From an uncultured Flavobacteriaceae bacterium (GTDB lineage Bacteria; Bacteroidota; Bacteroidia; Flavobacteriales; Flavobacteriaceae), in the NCBI GenBank assembly GCA_938041595.1, contig CALITN010000110.1:1-7103 (forward strand): 7,103 bases of DNA, in the 5' to 3' direction. This document shows, piece by piece, positions 1 through 6,924 of this stretch (positions within the stretch are counted from its first letter, which is position 1; every line of letters begins with the position of its first letter). Position numbers and translations under genes: made by a program. The notes under the pieces are model-generated. The model had not been told where the DNA came from. It was given only the letters and a program-made list of their open reading frames with translations, and did no database searches.

Positions 1-1
1 T

Positions 2-1099
2 GCCGATAGTCTTAATGCTGAGGAAAAACCAGAAGAAGGCGCCTATTATGTTTGGAAAAAGGAAGAACTTAAAAAACTTCTCGGTACGGATTATGATTTT
101 TTCCAAGACATTTACAACCGCAACGACATCGGGCATTGGGAAAAAGAAAACTATGTTCTTTTTCAAACCGAAAGTCTGGCTGCTTATGCTGCAAAAAACG
201 GACAATCTGTTATAAGTCTGCAAAAGCAACTGGAAAAATGCCGTCAAATTTTAGAAAGTGCGCGTCAAAAACGCCCACAACCCCTTATTGACACAAAAGT
301 CCTTTGCGGGTGGAATAGCCTTATTGTTTCTGGCCTTTGCAAAGCCTATCAAGCAACACAAGACCCTGCTATAAAGCAAATGGCACTCCAAACATTGAGC
401 TTTCTAAAAACAGAGATGATGGGACCTAAAGGACAGGTTTTGCGGGTTTGGAAAAAAGACAACGAAGGCTTTCTTGAGGACTATGCCTTGCTGATTCAAG
501 CCTTGATTCGAAGTTATCAAACTTTTTTTGACAGTGAATGGCTTGGTCTTGCCAAAATACTTTTGGACTATTCACTCCAAACTTTTTACGATCCAGAAAT
601 TGACTTTTTTTATTTTAAAAATAAAAAGCACAACGACAGCTTATTTAATCCCATTGAGATTGAAGACAATGTCATTTCCTCTTCCAATACAGTGATGACT
701 GAAAATCAGTGGTGGTTGGGGCGTTATTTTTCCAATACCTCATGGACACAAGCAGCAAAAAATAGAGTCCAACGAATGCATTCCAAAATAGCGTCCTACC
801 CAAGAGGGTATGCCTTGTGGATACAGCTAGGACTCTTGCAAGAACAACCTCAAGTAGAGCTTGTGATCGCTGGACCCGAAGCATTCAAACATATTACCAA
901 ATTTGCCTTTGCCTACCAGCCTCATTTATGTCTGCTTATAAGTGAAAAAACTGAAGATGAAAAGGTATTCCCCTTGCTACTAAATCGAATGGATTCTCAA
1001 TCGACACGTTTCTATGTTTGTAAAAATCAAAGTTGCTTACTCCCAACCGAATCCGCAGACGACGCCCGAAATCAACTCAGCGCAGCACTTAGGTTTTAG
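2..1099 (+). CDS. DUF255 / YyaL-type thioredoxin-domain protein, C-terminal part (5' end off window)
   Basis: The frame is open from base 2 to a TAG at 1097-1099, giving 365 residues with no start in view. The family (B. subtilis YyaL, mammalian SPATA20) is usually near 680 residues: an N-terminal thioredoxin-like domain followed by a large all-alpha toroid resembling sugar epimerases and glycosidases. Only the toroid part is here. Family hallmarks are an ADS...EGAYYVW segment at residues 1-18, 'DTKVLCGWNSLIV' at about 97-109 (family form DxKxLxxWNGLMI), a 'SSNTVMTENQWWLGRYF' stretch at about 226-242 (the family's S-N-x-V-M-A-x-N helix), and a C-terminal 'FYVCKNQSCLLP' matching the usual YVCxNxxCxxP ending. 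A Met at base 380 could be mistaken for a start, but homology continues upstream to the edge, so that would be a false truncation. The biochemical role of the family is not settled. The gene converges on tsaB and its stop overlaps the tsaB end by 11 bases. Family assignment is strong; function is unknown. Confidence 0.88.
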   Translation, partial: ADSLNAEEKPEEGAYYVWKKEELKKLLGTDYDFFQDIYNRNDIGHWEKENYVLFQTESLAAYAAKNGQSVISLQKQLEKCRQILESARQKRPQPLIDTKVLCGWNSLIVSGLCKAYQATQDPAIKQMALQTLSFLKTEMMGPKGQVLRVWKKDNEGFLEDYALLIQALIRSYQTFFDSEWLGLAKILLDYSLQTFYDPEIDFFYFKNKKHNDSLFNPIEIEDNVISSSNTVMTENQWWLGRYFSNTSWTQAAKNRVQRMHSKIASYPRGYALWIQLGLLQEQPQVELVIAGPEAFKHITKFAFAYQPHLCLLISEKTEDEKVFPLLLNRMDSQSTRFYVCKNQSCLLPTESADDARNQLSAALRF

Positions 1100-1766
1100 G
1101 CAGGGTCGTATAGAATTCTTTAAGATAAAAAGGTTCGAAATAAGCCAAATTCTCAAAGGCCTTTTCTTCAAACTTTTGAGTCCCAAGACGGACCATTTGT
1201 TGTACTGAAGGTTGCAAAATATTCGCTTCAAAAATAGCGTTGGGATGATTTAGAATGTTTTGAAATTTTTCTTGACCATCCCCCACAAAAAGACATTTAT
1301 TTTTATCGAGATAGCGCGAAAAGGAATTGGTATCCAACACTTCTGCCCAGGGAGGTCTAATTTGTTGACCCTTAGCATCAAAAACTGCTGTATATACTTC
1401 CATTCTTCGCGCATCAATTAAGGGAATGATAAAGTCCAAAGCTTGAGAGCGAACTGCTTCGGCCAAAGTTTCAAGACTCCCAATAGCTACCAAAGGAATT
1501 TGAAGTGCCAAGCAGAGTCCCTTGGCTGCAGCGACCCCAATCCGGAGCCCTGTATAAGAACCTGGTCCCTTTCCAACAACCACGCCTGACAGATCATTCA
1601 TCGTCAGTGCCGCTTTTTCAAGAACATCATTAATAAAAGGATGCAATTTTTCCGCATGACTAAAAGAAGCTTCACTCAATTCTTCGAACGCGAGGAGACT
1701 TCCGTTTCGGCTTATTCCTACCGAACAGTTTTTACTTGAGGTTTCTAAATACAAGAGATTAGACAC
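1089..1766 (-). CDS. tsaB: TsaB, t6A37 tRNA modification complex dimerization subunit
   Basis: This 225-residue protein has the usual length and motifs of TsaB (YeaZ), an ASKHA-fold paralogue of TsaD. In bacteria TsaB dimerises with TsaD and, with TsaE, transfers threonylcarbamoyl (made by TsaC) to A37 of ANN-decoding tRNAs in the cytoplasm. Visible motifs are the N-terminal strand 'LLYLETSS' (residues 4-11), where the family has an I-L-A-I-D-T-S phosphate-1-like loop; 'GKGPGSYTGLRIGVAAAKGL' (65-84), the strongest signature; 'PLIDARRMEVYTAVF' (115-129); 'FVGDGQEKF' (160-168); and a C-terminal 'EPFYLKEF' (211-218), the family's P-x-Y-L-R end. The start is GTG at 1764-1766; no upstream ATG is available and this start sits directly at the conserved first strand. 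No Shine-Dalgarno sequence is seen. A TACTTTTG element lies 4 bases upstream, so the message may be nearly leaderless. It follows the efflux operon on the same strand but is separated by a possible terminator; no functional link to export is known. Confidence 0.95.
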   Translation of the reverse strand: MSNLLYLETSSKNCSVGISRNGSLLAFEELSEASFSHAEKLHPFINDVLEKAALTMNDLSGVVVGKGPGSYTGLRIGVAAAKGLCLALQIPLVAIGSLETLAEAVRSQALDFIIPLIDARRMEVYTAVFDAKGQQIRPPWAEVLDTNSFSRYLDKNKCLFVGDGQEKFQNILNHPNAIFEANILQPSVQQMVRLGTQKFEEKAFENLAYFEPFYLKEFYTTLPKT

Positions 1767-1770
1767 TCTG

Positions 1771-1778
1771 CAAAAGTA
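1771..1778 (-). promoter_or_regulatory. Candidate -7 element for tsaB (TACTTTTG)
   Basis: On the minus strand this reads TACTTTTG, a full match to the Bacteroidota -7 consensus TAnnTTTG, and is followed by CAGA and then the GTG start of tsaB. No convincing TTTG-type -33 element is present about 19-21 bases upstream, which weakens the call. If used, transcription would begin at or within a few bases of the GTG, giving a leaderless or very short-leader message. An eight-base motif with four specified T/G positions can occur by chance in AT-rich DNA. Confidence 0.35.
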
Positions 1779-1805
1779 AACAACCCATTTGGGTGCGCAT
1801 GGGTT
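1771..1805 (-). terminator. Possible rho-independent terminator after the efflux operon
   Basis: In minus-strand direction, about 25 bases after the TolC stop, the sequence reads AACCCAT, a 10-base loop, then ATGGGTT (stem arms 1799-1805 and 1782-1788), followed by GTTTACTTTTG. The 7-bp stem is modest and the T tract is interrupted, so efficiency may be low. Read on the plus strand the same stem is followed by a better T-rich run (11 T in 15 bases, 1806-1820), so it could also stop transcripts coming from the left. An alternative 5-bp hairpin with a 2-base loop (1783-1794) competes with it. Confidence 0.5.
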
Positions 1806-1829
1806 TCTTTAGTTCTTTTTAAGAGGTAT

Positions 1830-3257
1830 TTAGTTTATTTCTAAGGGCAACCCAAAGTAAAACTCAACCACTTTTAGTTTAAAAACATAATCAAACTTAG
1901 CACGAATGGCATCGGACACAGCGGCTTCATAGCGTTGCTTGGCCTGCACATAATCAAAAGAATTCATAGCTCCTGCTTGAAATCGCTCTAAGGCATCATC
2001 AGCCGCACGTCGGGTTGCATTTTCTGTTTTCAATGCCGCCTCATAAAGCTTATAAGAGCCCTTGGAATCATTAAACGCTTGATTCACAGAAGTTTCTAAA
2101 TCCAGCTGCTGTTGGCTAAAAAGATTTTTGGAGCGCTGTAGATTGACCTGTGAACGTTTGACTGCGTTGCTCAACGAATTCCCATTAAAAACTGGAATGG
2201 AGAGCTGAAGGCCAAAGTTATGTCCATCATAAAGAGAAAATTGATCCGCAAATGAAAGCGGGGCTACCAAGGTCATATCCTCAATTTCACGAACGACCAA
2301 CGAACCCGTATCAGCGACATAACCCAAAGGAATTGAACTAAAAGTACCTGTGCCTACGAGTCGATCATTATAGGTGATTCGAGTACTGTAGGAGTAAAAT
2401 CCCGAAAGTCTGGGATATAAAGCCCCTTTAGCAATATCCAAGTCTTTTTGGGCTATTCCGATATTGGTTTCTGCCAATTTCACATCGTTCCGAAACGTCA
2501 ATGCTTGTTCAAAAATCTCTTTGGGTTGTTTCTCTAAGATACTAGGAAAGGGGATTGAGAAATCCTCCAACTCAATTTCAAAATTCTCGTAGTCTGTGAT
2601 CAAAAGCAATTGGGCCAGATTTATTTTTCCCAACCGAAAATTGTTCTCCGCAACTACTACGCTTTGCTCCTGAGTGGCCAAATTGGCTTCCAGTTCATAT
2701 AAATCACGAGCCGTTAATACTCCGGCTTCCACCAGCTCTTGGGTTCGTTTTAATTCTAATTGGGTTGTCTCAATTTGTTTTTGTTGGACAGTTAAAATTT
2801 CTTTATTGAGTACCACTTGCAAATAAGCATTGGCTACAAATAAACTCACATCATCAGCCATATCTGCCAAACGGTATTGCTGCGCCAACAGATTCAATTG
2901 TGCACGACGGTATTGGTTGATATTTTGAAGTCCATTAAAAATATCGATCCCGACATTTCCTTGAAAAGAAGAAAATTCGGTAGTTACATTTTCCAAAAGA
3001 CCTGTGGTGATATTTTGGTTCAAACCGTTGTTCCAAAAGTGGGAGGCCGAAAGGTTTACAGAAGGGAGAAAATTTCCGAAGGCATTGAGTTTATCAATTC
3101 CTGCGTTTTGAACATCCAGCTCTGACTGCTTGATGCTAATGTTTTTCTCCAAGGCCATCATTACGCAATCCTCCAAAGAAAGAGGCTCCGATTGGGCATT
3201 GAGTGTGAAAACTCCTGTCAATACCAGGCTGGTCAATAGTCGTGTCATTCGAGTCAT
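1830..3257 (-). CDS. TolC-family outer-membrane efflux channel
   Basis: A 475-residue outer-membrane factor that forms a trimeric channel through the outer membrane and periplasm; it serves as the exit duct for the adaptor-permease complex encoded just upstream. The N-terminus is a signal peptide: basic start (M-T-R-M-T-R), hydrophobic core (about 7-18), likely cleavage after LNA at residue 21. The mature protein shows the two-fold internal repeat of the family: first half with a beta segment ending 'FGNFLPSVNLSA' (about 60-71) and 'GIDIFNG' (103-109), then long heptad-like helices; second half with 'YPRLSGFYSYS' (about 281-291) and 'LSIPVFNG' (352-359), then helices to 'YFGLPLEIN' at the end. 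Start choice: an in-frame TTG lies two codons upstream and a second ATG three codons downstream (3246-3248); I chose ATG 3255-3257. The gap to the adaptor stop is 21 bases with no Shine-Dalgarno sequence, consistent with one operon. The second beta domain carries a long loop (about 296-342). No lipobox Cys follows the signal peptide, so it is probably not a lipoprotein. Confidence 0.92.
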   Translation of the reverse strand: MTRMTRLLTSLVLTGVFTLNAQSEPLSLEDCVMMALEKNISIKQSELDVQNAGIDKLNAFGNFLPSVNLSASHFWNNGLNQNITTGLLENVTTEFSSFQGNVGIDIFNGLQNINQYRRAQLNLLAQQYRLADMADDVSLFVANAYLQVVLNKEILTVQQKQIETTQLELKRTQELVEAGVLTARDLYELEANLATQEQSVVVAENNFRLGKINLAQLLLITDYENFEIELEDFSIPFPSILEKQPKEIFEQALTFRNDVKLAETNIGIAQKDLDIAKGALYPRLSGFYSYSTRITYNDRLVGTGTFSSIPLGYVADTGSLVVREIEDMTLVAPLSFADQFSLYDGHNFGLQLSIPVFNGNSLSNAVKRSQVNLQRSKNLFSQQQLDLETSVNQAFNDSKGSYKLYEAALKTENATRRAADDALERFQAGAMNSFDYVQAKQRYEAAVSDAIRAKFDYVFKLKVVEFYFGLPLEIN

Positions 3258-3278
3258 GGTCAAATTGTCTTAGTGGGG

Positions 3279-4400
3279 TTAGTTATCTTCGTCTTCCTCG
3301 CCTAGTTTTTTGGGCTCTGTTTTGTTCCACACCTTGACTTCGTCTTCCATAGTGATGCCCGATAACACTTCCACATTGATTCCGTCAGAAATTCCTGTTT
3401 CAATGTCCTTGCGTTCAAAGCTTTGATCGTCTGATCTTACTTCTACAAAGGATTCATCCGTTTCGCGGTCAAACTGAATCACTGATTCCGGGAGCACCAT
3501 AATACTGTCTTTTCGCTCCAATACAATAGAGGCATTGGCACTATATCCGGCACGAACAAAAACAGAATCGTCCAAATAGACATCTCCTTCAATAGTAAAC
3601 TTTACCGCTCCTTGGTCTTCTTTTCCTTTGGGAGAAATAAACTTTAGTTTGGCTTCAAAATCTCTCCCCTGAATAGCGCCTAAGTTTACTTGCAAAGGCA
3701 TGTTCATATAGAGCTTCCCTACTTCAGCCTCATCCACTTCTCCTTCAAAAATCATTTTATTCAAATCGGCTACCGAAGCAATGGTCGTTCCATTGTTGAA
3801 CGTATTGCTTTCCGTGACCTGATCTCCTTCCTTGACAGGAATTTCCAAAACAGTTCCAGCAATGGTTGCTCTGATATTGGTATTTGCTGTTCGGGCACCA
3901 CCTACAGACCCTTCTTTGATAATTTGAAGGTTGGACTGTGCCACTAGGAGTTCTTGCTGGGCTTGCTTGAAGTTGAGCTCGGAAGCCTCAAAGTCTCTTC
4001 GAGAAATAATCTCTTTTGTGAATAGTTTTTGATTGCGGTCAAAATCCATTTTCGCATTAGCCAAAACAATCTTTGCGCTATTGACACGCCCCTGAGCACT
4101 GTTCAAACTAGATTCATCTGGCACAATCTGAACTTTTGCGAGTAAATCCCCAGCCTTTACCTCATCCCCCTCTTCCACAAAAAGCTGATCTATAATACCT
4201 GATACTTGCGGTTTAATCTCTACTTCATCCTCGGGAATTACTTTTCCAGTTACGACCGTTTTACGCTCAATAGAGGAAATAAACGGACTTTCGGTTTCAT
4301 AGATTTTGATAGACTTACTGTTGGTCTTGATAAAATACGCGGCAGCAAAAAGAATGCCGAGTACAAAAACGGAAATAACGAGATATCTTACAATTTTCAT
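3279..4400 (-). CDS. MacA/HlyD-type periplasmic adaptor (membrane fusion protein)
   Basis: A 373-residue adaptor that would link the inner-membrane permeases to the TolC-like channel. Residues 5-24 form one hydrophobic segment that acts as a signal anchor; the protein has no Cys, so it is not lipidated. Domains follow the family order: first half of the lipoyl domain (about 50-91, with 'VSGIIDQLFVEEGDEVKAGD'), an alpha-helical hairpin (about 95-165), second lipoyl half (about 174-195, 'AGTVLEIPVKEGDQV'), beta-barrel (about 207-295) and membrane-proximal domain (about 296-358). At the hairpin tip R122, L126 and S133 have the R-x3-L-x6-S spacing of the RLS motif by which adaptors contact TolC. 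The C-terminus is a strongly acidic tail (GEEDEDN). The start is ATG 4398-4400, 24 bases after the permease 2 stop, without a Shine-Dalgarno sequence. Automated annotation often calls such proteins 'RND adaptor', but the neighbours are ABC permeases, so the MacA-like role is better supported. Substrate unknown. Confidence 0.92.
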   Translation of the reverse strand: MKIVRYLVISVFVLGILFAAAYFIKTNSKSIKIYETESPFISSIERKTVVTGKVIPEDEVEIKPQVSGIIDQLFVEEGDEVKAGDLLAKVQIVPDESSLNSAQGRVNSAKIVLANAKMDFDRNQKLFTKEIISRRDFEASELNFKQAQQELLVAQSNLQIIKEGSVGGARTANTNIRATIAGTVLEIPVKEGDQVTESNTFNNGTTIASVADLNKMIFEGEVDEAEVGKLYMNMPLQVNLGAIQGRDFEAKLKFISPKGKEDQGAVKFTIEGDVYLDDSVFVRAGYSANASIVLERKDSIMVLPESVIQFDRETDESFVEVRSDDQSFERKDIETGISDGINVEVLSGITMEDEVKVWNKTEPKKLGEEDEDN

Positions 4401-4424
4401 GTTGAAGTGAAGGTGTTAATTAAT

Positions 4425-5702
4425 TTATTCTTCTCTAAGGGCATCTATGGGTTTAATACTAACGGCACGTTGAGCCGGAATCAATCCAATCAAAACCCCC
4501 ATACTGATCATGGTAAACAAAGCTCCAATAATATAAGAGGGAGGTACTGTTGGGTTGGTAAAGGGAAAATCTTCTAAGTTAGCTGTGCCGGCATTGATTC
4601 CTGCCAAGACAAGAGCCCCTAAAATAATCCCAACAATTCCAGCCAAAAGGGTAAGAAAAACAGACTCCAATAAAATCTGTTTTCGGACTTCGGAAGGGGT
4701 GGCGCCAATCGCGCGACGAACGCCCAATTCTTTGGTGCGTTCTTTTACCGAGATCAATAGAATATTCCCAATTCCAATCACACCGGCAATGATTGTTGCA
4801 ATACCTACTATAAGGGACATCAATGTTAAACCATCTTTAAAACCAATAATTCGAGTCCAAATCTCACCAAGATTAAAGGAGCCAAAGGCCCGTTCATCAT
4901 CGGGATGAACCCGATGAATACGCCGTAGAACTTGTTTTACATCTTTCTCTACTGCAACAACGTCGGCATCATCATAAGCCGCAATCGTAAACCAATCTAC
5001 ATCTTGACCGGTATTATACAAACGCCTAAAAGTAGAGAGGGGAATATAAATGTCACTATCAGAAGCAAAGCCTCCTTCTTCACTGGTTTTATGAATGCCT
5101 ACAATTTGAAAATAAATGCCACTTATATTGATATATGCCCCGATAGGTTCTTCCTCTTTTTCAAATAATTCTGACTGTGTTCTTTCACCGATAATACAGA
5201 TTTTACGCTCGTACTTGTAATCGTCTGCATTGATATAGCGACCACCGTCAAATATTTTCAAAGGGAATATATTCACATATTCGGGCGTATCCCCGTATAC
5301 TGTATAATTTCCTGTTTTGGAGCCTCGTACGACCAAAGGAGGTTCTCCTCCATCAAATAAACCGCGGGTGTTTCTAGGAGCAATAAATTGAACGGATGGA
5401 ACTCGTTTTTTGATATATTCAGCGTCTTGCAATTTGAGCTGAGGAGCGCGGCCAGATTTAAACCCATCATAGGGTAAACTGGTTCTTTGTGCCCAGAGAA
5501 ACATGGAGTTGATCGCTACGTTCTCAAAGGCTCTGTCGAAGCCATTGTCCATTCCTTTGGCAGAGCCCGAAAGTGTGATGTAAATAAAAATTCCCCAAAG
5601 AACGCCAATTACGGTAATGATGGTACGCGTTTTGTTTTTGGAAATAGATCCAAAAATCTCCTGCCAAGTATCCCGATCAAAAATAATATTGCGTCTACTC
5701 AT
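4425..5702 (-). CDS. ABC transporter permease 2, FtsX/MacB type
   Basis: A 425-residue inner-membrane permease with the four-helix FtsX/MacB topology and no fused ATPase domain. An amphipathic N-terminal stretch 'TWQEIFGSISKNKTRT' (12-27) precedes TM1 (about 27-46). A large periplasmic MacB-type domain follows (about 47-285), containing 'VYGDTPEYVNI' (135-145), a form of the family's G-x-T-P-E-Y motif, and 'FDGGRYINADD' (151-161). Then come TM2 (about 293-318), the cytoplasmic 'VKERTKELGVRRAIGATP' (319-336) expected to contact the ATPase, TM3 (about 346-369), TM4 (about 389-410) and the family ending 'PAQRAVSIKPIDALREE'. Start: ATG 5700-5702 overlaps the upstream permease stop by 8 bases (ATGAGTAG); an in-frame TTG four codons upstream is less likely. 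It is a diverged paralogue of the preceding permease, so the two probably form a heterodimer served by the separate ATPase. Mechanotransmission of ATP hydrolysis to the periplasm is the known mode for this superfamily. Confidence 0.93.
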   Translation of the reverse strand: MSRRNIIFDRDTWQEIFGSISKNKTRTIITVIGVLWGIFIYITLSGSAKGMDNGFDRAFENVAINSMFLWAQRTSLPYDGFKSGRAPQLKLQDAEYIKKRVPSVQFIAPRNTRGLFDGGEPPLVVRGSKTGNYTVYGDTPEYVNIFPLKIFDGGRYINADDYKYERKICIIGERTQSELFEKEEEPIGAYINISGIYFQIVGIHKTSEEGGFASDSDIYIPLSTFRRLYNTGQDVDWFTIAAYDDADVVAVEKDVKQVLRRIHRVHPDDERAFGSFNLGEIWTRIIGFKDGLTLMSLIVGIATIIAGVIGIGNILLISVKERTKELGVRRAIGATPSEVRKQILLESVFLTLLAGIVGIILGALVLAGINAGTANLEDFPFTNPTVPPSYIIGALFTMISMGVLIGLIPAQRAVSIKPIDALREE

Positions 5703-6924
5703 CTCTAAGGGCAATTATGGGTTTAATCCCCGCAGCCCGCTTGGCGGGAATGTAGCCAGCAATAGCTCCAAAAACGACCAAAATAAAGGTGGCCCACAGC
5801 GCTGTAGAATTATCTACATAGGGGTTTTTGATGAAAAAATCTTCGAGCCTCAAACCAATATTTTTCAATAATAATATTCCCAGAAGCATCCCAATATAGC
5901 CCGAAATCAAGGTGATGAAAATGGATTCTTGTAAAATTAACTGAATTACGGAACGGGGTGTAGCTCCCAATGCCTTTCGAATTCCCAATTCTTTGGTACG
6001 CTCTTTAACCACAAATACCATGATGTTTGAAATTCCTATAATTCCAGCTATGAGCGTCCCCAAGCCTACAAAAGTGACAATCCACTGTAGGACATTTGCA
6101 AATTGCTGATTGCGCTTAAAATTGTCGGCCATATTTCTTACAAAAACACCACTACTATCCGTGGGATCAATTGATTTCTTTTGCTTGAGAAACACCCGTA
6201 GTTTTTTTTCAAATGCTAAGGAACCCGCATGACCAATTCGCGGCGGAAAGGTCACCATAATCTGATCGACTTTGTCATTGTTTTTTTCAATGCGCTGCCG
6301 TGTGGTGTAGGGCATATAAATCATGCGTTCTTCACGATCTCCACCACTATCTTGAAAGACCCCCACCACACGAAACATCACGTTTCCTATATCCAAATAT
6401 TTCCCAATAGGATTTTCCTTTTTAAAAAGATCTTCGGCTACAAGTCTTCCTATAACAATAACTTTGGTCCGCTCAATCAGATCCCTTTGATTGATATACC
6501 GTCCATCCATCAAAATGGTTTTTTCCACTTTTTGATGTCCCGGTGCCACAGCACGGGTGGTGTAATTGTCGGATTCATTTTTATACTTTACAATCGCCCC
6601 TCTACTGATTCGAGGAGTAATATCTTCTAGGTAAAAGGGGAAATTGGCTTTGATATCGGCAAGATCAGTATTGTCAAATTCAATACGGCGGTCTTTTTTG
6701 AATCCTTTATAGGCCTTGGTTGTTTTTCCAGGGAAGAGGAATAGCGCATTGGTAGAATCGTCTGTGAAAAACTCCGCAAAGGTATTTTTCAGTCCATTAC
6801 CTAGTCCAAAGAGCATGATGAAAATAAAAATCCCAAGGGCAACGGTAAAGCCCGACAAAAATGTACGGAGTTTGTTTTTCCGTATCGTTTCAAATATCTC
6901 TTGCCAACGATCGCTGCTAAACAT
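5695..6924 (-). CDS. ABC transporter permease 1, FtsX/MacB type
   Basis: A 409-residue inner-membrane permease, again with TM1 (about 22-44), a large periplasmic domain (about 45-278), TM2 (about 281-306), TM3 (about 334-354) and TM4 (about 374-392). The N-terminus 'RWQEIFETIRKNKLRT' (6-21) and the cytoplasmic loop 'VKERTKELGIRKALGATP' (306-323) are near copies of the equivalent parts of permease 2, and both proteins end alike (here 'PAKRAAGIKPIIALRDE'). The periplasmic domains are more diverged: the G-x-T-P-E-Y segment of permease 2 is here 'AVAPGHQKV' (125-133), although 'MDGRYINQRDL' (139-149), 'PIGKYLDI' (172-179) and 'FRVVGVF' (184-190) remain recognisable MacB-domain signatures. The ATG start at 6922-6924 lies inside the end of the ATPase gene (8-base overlap, ATGTTTAG). 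No ATP-binding motifs are present, so it depends on the upstream ATPase. Family and topology are secure; the transported substrate is not. Confidence 0.93.
   Translation of the reverse strand: MFSSDRWQEIFETIRKNKLRTFLSGFTVALGIFIFIMLFGLGNGLKNTFAEFFTDDSTNALFLFPGKTTKAYKGFKKDRRIEFDNTDLADIKANFPFYLEDITPRISRGAIVKYKNESDNYTTRAVAPGHQKVEKTILMDGRYINQRDLIERTKVIVIGRLVAEDLFKKENPIGKYLDIGNVMFRVVGVFQDSGGDREERMIYMPYTTRQRIEKNNDKVDQIMVTFPPRIGHAGSLAFEKKLRVFLKQKKSIDPTDSSGVFVRNMADNFKRNQQFANVLQWIVTFVGLGTLIAGIIGISNIMVFVVKERTKELGIRKALGATPRSVIQLILQESIFITLISGYIGMLLGILLLKNIGLRLEDFFIKNPYVDNSTALWATFILVVFGAIAGYIPAKRAAGIKPIIALRDE

Noticed and set aside
15..215. Small plus-strand frame (66 codons) near the left edge
   Set aside because: It overlaps the DUF255 coding frame out of phase and has a lysine/phenylalanine-rich composition typical of a shadow frame.
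380..1099. A shorter DUF255 gene starting at the ATG at 380
   Set aside because: The same frame is open to the left edge and carries family motifs (YYVW, DTKVLCGWNSLIV) before that Met, so the Met is internal.
1155..1165. AAAGGCCTTTT palindrome as a terminator for the DUF255 gene
   Set aside because: The symmetry has no loop, lies within conserved tsaB coding sequence and is explained by codons there.
1839..1853. CTAAGGGCAA-like words near the ends of the TolC gene and both permease genes as a repeat element
   Set aside because: In the permeases the match reflects paralogous C-termini; in the TolC gene the short word encodes unrelated residues and is likely chance.
3258..3278. Internal promoter between the adaptor and TolC genes
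   Set aside because: The 21-base gap has a TTTG but no TAnnTTTG, and no -33 element; ordinary operon spacing explains it.
4206..4908. Plus-strand open frames of 123 and 117 codons opposite the adaptor and permease 2
   Set aside because: They lie antisense to well-supported genes, have no recognisable domain, overlap each other in different frames and show low-complexity basic composition expected of shadow frames.
6229..6630. Plus-strand open frame of 133 codons opposite permease 1
   Set aside because: It is antisense to conserved MacB-domain sequence, with no family resemblance and no promoter or start context.
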